Assembly (NCBI RefSeq): GCF_001941345.1
Contig: NZ_CP009252.1
Span: 1-53,466, forward strand
Direction of reading: 5' to 3'
DNA length: 53,466 nt
From: Corynebacterium stationis
GTDB lineage: Bacteria; Actinomycetota; Actinomycetes; Mycobacteriales; Mycobacteriaceae
Of the stretch, positions 23,640 to 31,356 are shown piece after piece (the stretch's first letter is position 1; every line of letters starts with the position of its first letter). The notes under the pieces are model-generated. The model ran no database searches, had not been told where the DNA came from, and saw nothing but the letters and a program-made list of their open reading frames with translations. The position numbers and the translations under genes were made by a program.

Positions 23640-23888
23640 CTCTGCGGAATCAGCCTGTTCTGCCTCAGCAAGTTCATCTAGCACCGCTGCGGAGACGAGT
23701 TCTGACTCCACTTCATCAGCGCCAGGAACCATGGCTTCTTCGGGGTTCTCGCCGTTGATACCGGCAGAATAATCCGCTGCTATTAACTTTTCTTCATCTG
23801 CGTCGATTTCTTCGAGGTCGGCGGAGTATTCGCTGTGATTTAGCGGGTTAGTTTCTCGGGCTTCTTTCACGATGGACGCTACAGACAT
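23634..23888 (-). CDS. Small acidic protein convergent with traA (84 aa)
   Basis: From the ATG at 23886-23888, with aggggc about 8 bases upstream, the protein reads MSVASIVKEARETNPLNHSE and then a strongly acidic stretch ending EQADSAEL. Its last codons overlap the traA 3' end by 6 bp on the opposite strand. Small acidic proteins beside relaxases can be DNA mimics or relaxase modulators, but nothing in the sequence proves it. The open frame, the ribosome site and the compositional bias support expression. Confidence 0.5.
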   Translation of the reverse strand: MSVASIVKEARETNPLNHSEYSADLEEIDADEEKLIAADYSAGINGENPEEAMVPGADEVESELVSAAVLDELAEAEQADSAEL

Positions 23889-24118
23889 CAATGCCCCTGA
23901 GCTTTAACCAAATCGAGGGGAATCTACTACACATCCGATTTTCAAAGCACAGCTGACTCTATGTTATCGGCCTTATCCAGCAACTATGATCTGCGCATTG
24001 TAAGACTCAACGCCACACCGAGCCGCATAATAGAAGCTGAAAATAACGTTGCTGTGATTTAATGGGGAGAAAGAAGCGCGAAAGGCATACATCCCGTGTT
24101 CGAGTCCGGGGCGCGCAC

Positions 24119-24197
24119 GTTACCCAAGAAATGGGTAACCCCCCGCATCATAGAGCTGGCACTCTAGCGAGGGGTTCAAAACAACGGTGTCACCGTT
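24119..24197 (+). promoter_or_regulatory. Hairpin-rich leader of repA
   Basis: Three stems follow one another. gttaccca/tgggtaac is at 24119-24126 and 24132-24139. A longer hairpin ccccccgc..tagag-ctggca-ctcta..gcgagggg is at 24139-24174. aacggtg-t-caccgtt is at 24083+100, that is 24183-24197. They lie 70-150 nt upstream of the repA ATG. Such leaders often control replication initiator synthesis by antisense RNA or by occluding translation. No antisense promoter was identified with certainty. Confidence 0.55.
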
Positions 24198-24268
24198 TGA
24201 CTATCAGCATACCACCACAAGCGGGTGTGCAAGTAGTTAAACGGTGGCACCAAGAAAGGACTTCCCTT

Positions 24269-25219
24269 ATGGCACTGCCACCAGAAAAACTCGCACAACT
24301 AAAAGCTGCCCAAAAGGCTGCTGCGAACCAAGAACTTGAGCAGTCAAAAGAAATAATCAACGCCCAAGACATTGGCTACACATCTAAACTCTTCGTCCAA
24401 GCATTATTTCCATACCGCAAGACCGACGAAGAAAAGCGAGTCATAGAGACAGCACAAGGCCGGATCGTTGTCTACGCCGACGGAGGATTGCCCTACGGCA
24501 AATATCCCCGACTAATCATGGCCTACATCATCACCCATGCCGTGGAAAACGCTGGAAAGCTCAAAGCAGGCAAAATAGACTTTGAACAAGCAGTCCGCAT
24601 CCCTCTCGGCCACTCCATGAACCACTTCCTCCAAGCCATCGGAATCCACGGTCGAGGAACCGGTGGGAAAAAAGGAACTCTATCGATTGTGCGCGAGCAA
24701 CTATTGCGCCTGGCTGACGCTCGCGTGACCGTCAAAGAGGACGATGGCGTGCGCGCACGTGGTAAGCACACTCAAATCATGGATGAATGGGACTTATGGT
24801 TTGATGCACGCGACCCCAATCAAGGAAGCTTCATCGAGTCCTATATCAAGCTCACACCACAATTTTTCCAGCACATTATCGAAGCCCCCATCCCTATCGA
24901 CCTTGCTGTTTTACGCCAGCTCACCAAGCCACGGTCAATGGACATTTATATCTGGCTAACGGTCAAGCAATTTTGGCTTAGCAAAAACAACCGAGACTCC
25001 TACCAATTTACCTGGGACATGATGGCACAAAGCTTCGCCACCAAAGAGCTAGTATCAGGGCAAGACTGGGTGAACTTCCGCAACGAAATCAAGAAAGCTA
25101 TCCACGATGTCCAGGCGGTATGGCCTAATTGTGGAATAAAAGCCGACCTCAAGGGAGTCACCGTCACTAAGACATCTCCCTCAGTTGAGAAAAAGCCGCC
25201 ACGTCCGCAGCTGGATTAG
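24269..25219 (+). CDS. repA: Plasmid replication initiator RepA (316 aa)
   Basis: The ATG at 24269 has agaaagga 9-10 bases upstream; the longer frame from 24062 runs through the structured leader and is not coding. The protein shows the pattern of the plasmid-encoded RepA family: RIVVYADGGLPYGKYPRLIM, LGHSMNHFLQAIGIHGRGTG, and KKGTLSIVREQLLRLADARV. Further on it has SYIKLTPQFFQHIIEAPIPI and a winged-helix region SMDIYIWLTVKQFWL. It should bind the iterons that start 57 bp after its stop codon and open the origin together with DnaA. This gene and the iterons are the direct evidence that the molecule replicates as a plasmid. A Lys/Pro-rich tail ends the protein. Confidence 0.92.
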   Translation: MALPPEKLAQLKAAQKAAANQELEQSKEIINAQDIGYTSKLFVQALFPYRKTDEEKRVIETAQGRIVVYADGGLPYGKYPRLIMAYIITHAVENAGKLKAGKIDFEQAVRIPLGHSMNHFLQAIGIHGRGTGGKKGTLSIVREQLLRLADARVTVKEDDGVRARGKHTQIMDEWDLWFDARDPNQGSFIESYIKLTPQFFQHIIEAPIPIDLAVLRQLTKPRSMDIYIWLTVKQFWLSKNNRDSYQFTWDMMAQSFATKELVSGQDWVNFRNEIKKAIHDVQAVWPNCGIKADLKGVTVTKTSPSVEKKPPRPQLD

Positions 25220-25275
25220 TACTCATCAACGAGTGAGCGCCCCTTGTGGGCGCTTTCTTTATGCCCTGGTCAGGC

Positions 25276-25472
25276 TGCGCAGATTTACCAATATGTGTCT
25301 GCGCAGATTTACCAATACGAACATTTCCCCTGGTCAGGCTGCGCAGATTTACCAATACGATAAAAAGCGCTGCGCAGATTTACCAATACGAGTGCGCAGA
25401 TTTACCAATACGAGTGCGCAGATTTACCAATACGAGTGCGCAGATTTACCAATATCCAAGCAGTTATCCACA
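25276..25472. repeat. Replication origin oriV: seven iterons and a DnaA box
   Basis: The 18-mer tgcgcagatttaccaata occurs seven times in the same orientation, at 25276, 25300, 25340, 25371, 25393, 25415 and 25437. The last four are spaced exactly 22 bp apart, two helical turns, so initiator molecules would bind on one face. A perfect DnaA box ttatccaca (25464-25472) follows the last iteron, then an AT-rich stretch suited to opening (25485-25535). A second short repeat, ccctggtcaggc, occurs at 25264 and 25328. This is a standard iteron-controlled origin next to its initiator gene. Confidence 0.95.
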
Positions 25473-25860
25473 GGGTTTGAGCTGGGGGTTTATTTATTTC
25501 CCCTGGTCGCTTATAACTATAAACTGTAGAACTATATCCAGCAGGGGGAAACCAAGCAGTCAACGCTAACGTCAACCAATAGATAAGATCCCATCGTGGC
25601 TCACGCCTTCGCTATCGCTCAGTTGTGCTGCCGCCCAAATCAATAGATTTGGTTGCCACCGAAACATATCTGGACTACTCCAAGAACAACAGCCTCCAGG
25701 ACTACAGATAACCAAAGAGCCTTTAAAGAAAACCACATAAGGGAAACCCCAGTAATTTCATCCTCACTGCCAATGCTCACTGGAGTGAACAAGCCCTTGT
25801 TACTTTTGTCGAAGCTCCGCAGAATAGCTTGTAGGCCGCTCCCCCCAACGGCCACTATGT
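25473..25860. other. AT-rich origin flank without a recognised gene
   Basis: The first 60 bp are the likely DNA-unwinding element. Beyond it I see no gene with good support. A 71-codon frame on the minus strand (25640-25855) has one hydrophobic stretch, ALWLSVVLEAVVLGVVQICF, and a GTG start without a convincing ribosome site; it could be a small membrane protein, but I do not call it. Confidence 0.45.
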
Positions 25861-25906
25861 ATAGCTCAAGCCCTGCCTCTAGCCCCTCAGGCAGGGCTTG
25901 AGCTAT
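25861..25906. terminator. Perfect 18-bp terminator stem
   Basis: atagctcaagccctgcct (25861-25878) and its exact complement (25889-25906) with a ten-base loop, directly after the stop codon of the minus-strand gene at 25907. It can end transcription from either side. Confidence 0.85.
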
Positions 25907-26143
25907 TTAGTGCTTTTTTAGTTGATTGAGAACGAATGCTTCAGCTTCTTCGGTGGCCTGTGTGGACGTTTCCAGCGCTGTAATAAGCGCACGTTGCTGT
26001 TGACCGTCGAGTCTGTCCCAGTCTTCCCGTAGAGCACTGGCAATACGGGCGATGGCCACTTCCCCACCACTGAGTGTGGCGTCGTTAGGGTCAAATACCG
26101 GCACACCAGTTTGGCGTAACAGTTCATCAATTGGGCGAGTCAT
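25907..26143 (-). CDS. Small protein downstream of the restriction-modification gene (78 aa)
   Basis: From the ATG at 26141-26143 it reads MTRPIDELLRQTGVPVFDPN, then a helical part (GEVAIARIASALREDWDRL, ALITALETSTQATEEAEAF) and a basic end. It lies in the same direction as the large restriction-modification gene, 69 bp after it, and ends at a strong terminator, so it may be co-transcribed. No family is recognised. A role as an accessory or control protein of the enzyme is possible by position only. Confidence 0.6.
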   Translation of the reverse strand: MTRPIDELLRQTGVPVFDPNDATLSGGEVAIARIASALREDWDRLDGQQQRALITALETSTQATEEAEAFVLNQLKKH

Positions 26144-26212
26144 GACGTTATTGTTGCACACTGCTTCGACATAATCTCCTGGCTTTCGAACAAATGTCCA
26201 ATAGCTAGACTT

Positions 26213-29200
26213 TTAAAATAGCTCGCCTGGAAAGTGTGGTTTCCGATCTTTATTTTCTGTTGGCCACTGCACCCCATGAGAGGATAATTCGTCCTTAGTT
26301 AGTTGTTCGCCAGCAATGATTTGCTCCAGGAGTTGCTTTTGCTGCTCTTCGAGCTGTACAAGGTGCGTCAGGGTAACTAAGAGTTCGTGAAACTGTCTCG
26401 ACCATTGGGTTGGCCAGCTTGTGGTGATGATGTCATCGAGTGGTGAGGATTTTCTGCCTTTAGGTTTTTTACGGCGATAGCCCACCCAGGACTTAATGGT
26501 GGATTTTCCACCCACTGTGTAGCTCCACACGGCTGGCGACACATTCGACCAGGTGCCCTTGCCTAGATGAATAGTTTGGGTTGTCTCGTCGTAGGTAACG
26601 TCCTCCGGCATTCCAACACCAACGGCACTGTCATAGGTTGGTAGCGGTAGCGTGCTTTCAACATCAAACAGATTCTGCGCGTTGTTGGGGGCATTGCCAC
26701 GGTCGCCAAAGGTGTGTAGCCAGATAATGAATTGACCAATTTCTACAGCCTTATCCCACAGCTCTATATCTGCGGTAAGTGGCACGCGATTGCCGCTGTA
26801 GTGCAGTTCTTCATCAAATGCTTCTACATATCCAGGGTGTGCGGAAATACCTGCGATATAGGCAGTAAGTTCTTCCGCCGTGATTTCTCTACCGAAGTGC
26901 TGCGATAGTGCTGTTAGCAGCCCCAGGGCAACGTTAGGTTGACCATCAGGGTGCAACATAGGTAGTGCACGGCCACCTTCGCTTCCCTTGAAGCTGTCCA
27001 TATCGGGTATCAGGCTGGAGAGCATAAGCCCTGGCCCTGCCTTTGGGTAGTGAGCATGCTGTTCAATCAGAAAGATCTGCTCTGGTGAACGCGCCGCCCA
27101 AAGGCTTGGACTAGGCATATGGAGCAGGCGGCTATCGGCAATGATGTATCGGCGGTCGAATGATCTATATCCGACTTCGATAATGGCTGGTTTTTGTGGC
27201 CACTCTACAGTGGAGAATGGCTCTTTTGTTCCTTGTTCAGTTCCAAGACCAGGGAGGGGATTTTTGGTCTTTTCTAAAGTGGTGTCTCTGGTTTCTTTAA
27301 ATAGTTCTCGTTTTCTCTCTAGACTTGTTTCTTGTATGAGTTCATCCCAGCGCTGCTCTAGGATGGCACGTTCTGGTGCGTAGACCCAGGTTTTGTTTGG
27401 CTTAACCCCGGGTGCTGTCCATGGATAAATATCGTTAAGCGCTGGGTATTCCTCCCACTGCTCATTGGTCTTAGGCGTAAATCCATCATCCCAGTTATCG
27501 CCAGTGTCTTGAAAGCTATCGCTATCAAGGTCAAGATTGCTTAATATACTGAACTTTTCCTCTCGGGTACCGTGCAGGTCGATGTATTTAATCTCCGCTG
27601 GTTCAGTATCGTCGTTTTCTTTATTGCGGATAAAAATGCCGATACCTACGGGCGTTTCGATGTTGAATACGGCGTTTTTTGCTGGTGGTTGTTTTCCTTC
27701 TGGGGTGAGATCGATAATCCAACCGCGTGAGGTATTACGGCGTATCCATTCGCGCATGCCCTTAAATCCAGGACCGTTGAGATATCCAGTCGCTGTAATA
27801 AAGCAGACCACACCATCTGTGGAATGGGGGATGCTTTCAAAGACTTTCCACATTGCCCAGCGCCAAAAATAGACATACAGGTTTTTCAGCACATACTCGT
27901 ATTTGCCGTTGCCTTCTTTGCGGAAATCATCAAGCGGGGTGTGGTTACTATTGGCGCTACCTTTTTCGACCCAGCCGCCCAGGCCTTCGGACTTGTCTTT
28001 GTAGGGTGGGTTTCCGATACAGACTTGTATCGGAGTTTCTAGTTTGACGCGGTTCGCGCGCTGGCGTTGCTGTGCAATAAGTTGCAGCGTGTAGCTTAAT
28101 TCGCGGTTTGTTCCCGACTGCGGGTCTTCGAGAGTATCGGCGACGTAAAGGTGCATTCCATTTTCGGGAAGTTGGCCACCGAATTCTTGGATAGCTTGGC
28201 TCAGGCGTAGCTCGGCAACCGAAAATGGTCCTGATTGCAGTTCGATTCCGTATAGGCGCTTTGCCACGGAAGTTACTGCATCAGCAACAGCGCCAGGTCC
28301 GTACTTTTCCGCTTGGGCTGCAACATGCTGAACAATACTCAAACCGTAAGTACCGGTACCCATTGCGGGGTCGATGACCGCAACCGAGTCTGCGGATAGC
28401 CCCTCGGGAATGGATAGATACTTTTGTAGGGCTTGGTCGGTGAGTCGGGTCATTGCGGCAACGACTTCAGTGGGTGTGTAGTACGAGCCAGACTTCTTGC
28501 GCAGGGCTGGGTCGTAGGTATTGAGGAAGTGTTCGTAAAGATGCAGATAGACATCTTGATTACCGCCAGAAATGGCTCGCCAGTTCGTCGCCGAGAGCGT
28601 GCGGATAATAGTCTCTAGGACTAATCCAACTGTTGAGCCTTTAATATGCTCGGTTAGCAAGTCCAAAGAACGCCCCAGCAGGCTGTGTTTCGATTGCAGT
28701 CCTTCGGCAATATCTCGCAGCTGGATATTGTTAAAGTCCATTCCGTCAGATAGGGCAATAACGAGGGCAAAGACAACTGTTTGCGCGAACCCATCTGCAA
28801 ACTCTTCATCAGTGGCGTTCGGATACAAACTGGCACGCCAGTCGCGTTTCAGGCCGATAAATGGATAGGAGTTTTCTTCTCGTCCTGTAGCTTTTGCATT
28901 GCGCCGGTTGGCTTGAAGTGATTCCAGGACTTCTTCACGCAAAAGCGCAGCAAGTGGCGCAATGGTATCGACTAGGCGAGTAACTGTTGTAATCGGTGTG
29001 GGAGTCCAGGACAAAAAGCTCGACAATACGGTGTCTAGCTCAGGTGGCGCAGCAATAGCGCCTTTGAACTTGGTTAACGAGGACGCCGGTAAGTGCGCCA
29101 TGGCCACGAGTTCGCCATAGCGCCACAACCGCCATTCCAGACCATTGGTGTGAAGCAGGTTAGGCAGTTTACTCAGGCGTTTCCACTGTCTACCGTTGTG

Positions 29201-29488
29201 CGAGGATTTGCTGTAGGTATCTGGGTCCAGCGATGTTTCAGGCTTTTTTAATTCGACGTGGCCAGACATTAACCCATCGATTCTTACACCAAAGTCTGGC
29301 CGCACAGTGCCGGAGTCCTCCCGAACTTCGGCATGCAGGACAACTTTCCTGCTAAGAATCTTTTCGCCGTACTCTCGCAGTAAATTATCTACTGGAGTGG
29401 CTAACGCAGCCTCTGGCTCCCCTGGCCCATTGAGACTGTCTTTAGCTGCCGCCCCGAATTGAGCCACGAGAGTATCGAAAACGTCCAT
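26213..29488 (-). CDS. Single-chain restriction-modification enzyme, type IIG/ISP-like (1091 aa)
   Basis: One protein appears to carry both activities. The N-terminal 100 residues contain a PD-(D/E)xK-like nuclease motif: RPDFGVRIDGLMSGHVELKK. After a helical linker comes an N6-adenine methyltransferase core with SYYTPTEVVAAMTRLTDQAL, the SAM-binding DPAMGTGTYGL (about 371) and the catalytic CIGNPPYKD (about 491). The last 400 residues, with AIIEVGYRSFDRRYIIADSR, resemble the target-recognition part of type ISP-type enzymes. I see no helicase motifs between nuclease and methylase, so cleavage would not need translocation; that points to a type IIG arrangement. Because methylation and cleavage lie in one chain, plasmid loss would not leave the nuclease behind. 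No separate specificity or methylase gene is present. Confidence 0.88.
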   Translation of the reverse strand: MDVFDTLVAQFGAAAKDSLNGPGEPEAALATPVDNLLREYGEKILSRKVVLHAEVREDSGTVRPDFGVRIDGLMSGHVELKKPETSLDPDTYSKSSHNGRQWKRLSKLPNLLHTNGLEWRLWRYGELVAMAHLPASSLTKFKGAIAAPPELDTVLSSFLSWTPTPITTVTRLVDTIAPLAALLREEVLESLQANRRNAKATGREENSYPFIGLKRDWRASLYPNATDEEFADGFAQTVVFALVIALSDGMDFNNIQLRDIAEGLQSKHSLLGRSLDLLTEHIKGSTVGLVLETIIRTLSATNWRAISGGNQDVYLHLYEHFLNTYDPALRKKSGSYYTPTEVVAAMTRLTDQALQKYLSIPEGLSADSVAVIDPAMGTGTYGLSIVQHVAAQAEKYGPGAVADAVTSVAKRLYGIELQSGPFSVAELRLSQAIQEFGGQLPENGMHLYVADTLEDPQSGTNRELSYTLQLIAQQRQRANRVKLETPIQVCIGNPPYKDKSEGLGGWVEKGSANSNHTPLDDFRKEGNGKYEYVLKNLYVYFWRWAMWKVFESIPHSTDGVVCFITATGYLNGPGFKGMREWIRRNTSRGWIIDLTPEGKQPPAKNAVFNIETPVGIGIFIRNKENDDTEPAEIKYIDLHGTREEKFSILSNLDLDSDSFQDTGDNWDDGFTPKTNEQWEEYPALNDIYPWTAPGVKPNKTWVYAPERAILEQRWDELIQETSLERKRELFKETRDTTLEKTKNPLPGLGTEQGTKEPFSTVEWPQKPAIIEVGYRSFDRRYIIADSRLLHMPSPSLWAARSPEQIFLIEQHAHYPKAGPGLMLSSLIPDMDSFKGSEGGRALPMLHPDGQPNVALGLLTALSQHFGREITAEELTAYIAGISAHPGYVEAFDEELHYSGNRVPLTADIELWDKAVEIGQFIIWLHTFGDRGNAPNNAQNLFDVESTLPLPTYDSAVGVGMPEDVTYDETTQTIHLGKGTWSNVSPAVWSYTVGGKSTIKSWVGYRRKKPKGRKSSPLDDIITTSWPTQWSRQFHELLVTLTHLVQLEEQQKQLLEQIIAGEQLTKDELSSHGVQWPTENKDRKPHFPGELF

Positions 29489-29805
29489 ATCGCGACTATA
29501 CAGCGAATTAACTCATCTATTACTGCAGACCAGCGAAGCTAAAGTTGGTTGAACAATCCGGCAAAACTACCTCAAACAGAGTTGGAAGTGCGCTCTATAA
29601 GCGGTTTCCTATCTAATAGTTTCTCTTTAGTAAGGTAGAGATGTTGCCGCCCGAGGTCTGCCAGGCGAGAAGTATCAGCAGGCACTCGGGACATCAGGCA
29701 ACCTTCGGCTTCGCGCGGCGGCTAGCTCCACTGCGAAGTAGAGGGTTAGACGTTGCACGGTGTGGAAAGCCGAAGACGAATATCCTCACGCAAGGAGGTC
29801 CAGAA
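29489..29805. other. Divergent leader region between the RM gene and the 49-aa peptide gene
   Basis: No protein gene is called. On the + strand about 165 nt before the peptide gene could form a long-range stem, cttcggct (about 29701-29708) with agccgaag (about 29768-29775), enclosing smaller hairpins. The promoters of the two divergent genes must lie here; taaggtagag near 29632 may be part of one. Confidence 0.4.
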
Positions 29806-29955
29806 ATGGATTCTTATGATGCTGAAGAGGAGCAGAACGAAAAGAAGGCACCACCAGTGGGCATACTGGCAGTGCCTTTCATTCCGGTCATCGTAGCTCT
29901 TATCGAGCACGGCCCAGAGTGGATCGAGAAGCTACAACTTCTCGGACTGTTCTAG
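29806..29955 (+). CDS. 49-residue amphipathic membrane-type peptide
   Basis: The ATG at 29806 follows caaggaggtc, a near-perfect ribosome site, and the gene ends 6 bp before a strong terminator, so expression is likely. The N-terminal 15 residues are acidic and polar (MDSYDAEEEQNEKKAPP). The rest is hydrophobic, with Pro breaks and an amphipathic end: VGILAVPFIPVIVALIEHGP then EWIEKLQLLGLF. No leader cleavage site is obvious. It could be a small membrane modulator, a toxin-like peptide or a bacteriocin-like product. The convergent small membrane protein at 30164 could be a partner, but that is speculation. Confidence 0.65.
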   Translation: MDSYDAEEEQNEKKAPPVGILAVPFIPVIVALIEHGPEWIEKLQLLGLF

Positions 29956-29961
29956 CTCTCA

Positions 29962-30006
29962 GGAATGCCCCGTTTGTGTTGACGCACGCGGGGTATTCCC
30001 TTTTAT
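29962..30006 (+). terminator. Rho-independent terminator of the 49-aa peptide gene
   Basis: ggaatgccccg (29962-29972) pairs with cggggtattcc (29989-29999) with one G-T pair, followed by cttttat. Confidence 0.85.
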
Positions 30007-30048
30007 CGGACTACACCAGCGGAGGCTTTGTCCATACCTCCAATGTAC

Positions 30049-30138
30049 ACCAGACGTAGCGACCGTACCAGACGTAGCGACCGTACCAGACGTAGCGACC
30101 GTACCAGACGTAGCGACCGTACCAGACGTAGCGACCGT
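30049..30138. repeat. Five perfect tandem 18-bp repeats
   Basis: accagacgtagcgaccgt is repeated five times without a mismatch between the peptide gene and the convergent membrane-protein gene. The unit length is a multiple of three, so it reads as TSGTVA repeats on the minus strand. The flanking frame has no start signal. It is a minisatellite of possible protein-binding or purely neutral character. Confidence 0.9.
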
Positions 30139-30163
30139 ATATGAGGCACAGGACGAACGGGCT

Positions 30164-30418
30164 TTACAGTACGACTGCTGCGGTAACTGCGCTGAGTACA
30201 ATTGCTACTCCAGCAAAGAAAGGAAGTCCGCCTCCTTTGTAGTCTTTATCCTGGGCGGACTCGATAGCCCACATAAATAGAAAAACACCCACGCCACCAA
30301 CTACTAGCGGAGTCCTTTCAACACTGGTAAACGACACAGCAATGGCAACATAGAGCATGACAAACGAGACTAGCCACCCGCCCGCGCTGCTAAATGCAGA
30401 TTCAGATACTTTACTCAC
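30164..30418 (-). CDS. Small membrane protein with three predicted helices (84 aa)
   Basis: The start is a GTG at 30416-30418. Three hydrophobic stretches are visible: WLVSFVMLYVAIAVSF, LVVGGVGVFLFMWAIE, and FFAGVAIVLSAVTAAVVL. A short charged loop, SAQDKDYKGG, separates the last two. It is an integral membrane protein of unknown function. It faces the 49-aa peptide gene across the tandem repeats. Size and topology would fit an immunity-type or holin-type protein, but there is no motif to support a specific role. Confidence 0.6.
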   Translation of the reverse strand: MSKVSESAFSSAGGWLVSFVMLYVAIAVSFTSVERTPLVVGGVGVFLFMWAIESAQDKDYKGGGLPFFAGVAIVLSAVTAAVVL

Positions 30419-30706
30419 TTACAGTCACCAACCTCTAAAGCAGTTTTCTTCAATCCCGGAGATCTCAATAAATTCTGCTGCGCGAGCAATCCCCTCCGCT
30501 TGTGGCACAACGCTCAAAACTCCGACACGGAGCCACGCAAGCCCAAGGCGGGCTTGGCAATCCGTGCGGAGTTCAAAGGGAAGTTTTGGAACCTACTTTT
30601 TATTCTGCCTAAGGAGAATAACTAGGATCGCTATCAGTAACGCCGGAACTAGAAGAGTGACACTCAAACTAGCAATTATAATTAAAAGCTCACCCATAAC
30701 TTCTCC
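30419..30706. other. Spacer with a long imperfect inverted repeat
   Basis: Around 30518-30574 aactccgacacggagccacg and caagccc are mirrored, imperfectly, by gggcttggcaatccgtgcgg and agttc. The stem would be about 25 bp with a short loop. It lies between two minus-strand genes, after the secreted protein gene, and may be its terminator or a structured RNA. No gene is called here. Confidence 0.5.
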
Positions 30707-31219
30707 TTAAGGCTTAATGGTGATACAGGCCCAGTTTCCTGGACCTGCGGAACGCACATGTGCCCTACCACAGACTTTGGTATTTGGGTCAAGGTTCCTC
30801 TTTACCTGAAAAGTATGTGTTGTGCGGTAGATAGCACAATTAGGTCCAGATGTGCGGACCTTTCTTTGCCCTTTTTCCCTATAGGCTATCTCAAACTTAT
30901 CAACGCAAGCATTATCGGGCTTTGTCCCAACTACATATGACATAGCAATATTGTCAACCCATGTCCCCCTGCCGGTTACGAAGAGTGTATTTGCAGCCCC
31001 TAAGCCTCCTGGAGCCCAAGTAGAGCCATTAGCTGACTGTGGTTTTATGGTTGGTCCATCTTCGGCGGGTTCGAGGGTGTCAAAATCTGGCGGGAGCGGA
31101 GCCGAGGCTTCCGCTACTTGTGTCGTGCTGGAATCTTGAGAAGCCTCGTTTGCACCAGCAATTCCTGCTTGGCTAAGCAGTAGGGCCGAAGCTATTACCG
31201 CAAATACTTTCGAGCGCAT
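30707..31219 (-). CDS. Secreted protein with two predicted disulfides (170 aa)
   Basis: The ATG at 31217-31219 has aggggga 6-8 bases upstream; the longer frame upstream is not needed. Residues 1-25 form a signal peptide (MRSKVFAVIASALLLSQAGI, cleavage probably after AGA or ANA). The mature part begins with a Ser/Thr/Pro-rich linker and continues with a beta-rich domain: STWAPGGLGAANTLFVTGRG, NIAMSYVVGTKP, and four Cys at NACVDKF, GPNCAIY, TKVCGRA and NWACITI, enough for two disulfides. I recognise no family. Export and disulfides fit the VKOR/DsbA pair elsewhere on the plasmid, but there is no direct link. It could be a surface or exclusion factor. Confidence 0.75.
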   Translation of the reverse strand: MRSKVFAVIASALLLSQAGIAGANEASQDSSTTQVAEASAPLPPDFDTLEPAEDGPTIKPQSANGSTWAPGGLGAANTLFVTGRGTWVDNIAMSYVVGTKPDNACVDKFEIAYREKGQRKVRTSGPNCAIYRTTHTFQVKRNLDPNTKVCGRAHVRSAGPGNWACITIKP

Positions 31220-31356
31220 GGTTTCCCCCTTAAGTGGGATAGAGAAGATGAGTGAAATAGTCGGGCTTTCACCGGCTAAATGCCGATGTATAGCAGGAAT
31301 ACATCTAGCGATACCCCTTAAGGATTGATGGTGAAACAACATGCCTGAAGGATGAT

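Noticed and set aside
24095..24125. gttcgagtcc resembles the T-loop of a tRNA
   Set aside because: The bases on each side do not form the five-pair T-stem, and no acceptor, D- or anticodon arms or discriminator are found in the right places.
24062..24268. N-terminal extension of RepA from 24062
   Set aside because: It runs through three stable hairpins and lacks a ribosome site, while the ATG at 24269 has a good one and starts the conserved part.
25276..25454. Regularly spaced repeats that could suggest a CRISPR array
   Set aside because: Spacers are only 4-22 bp, the repeat is not palindromic, no cas genes are present, and a DnaA box and repA adjoin; these are iterons.
30049..30138. 18-bp repeats as a CRISPR or as a repeat-containing protein (TSGTVA)
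   Set aside because: The copies are directly joined without spacers, and the frame that reads through them has no start signal and runs into a terminator.
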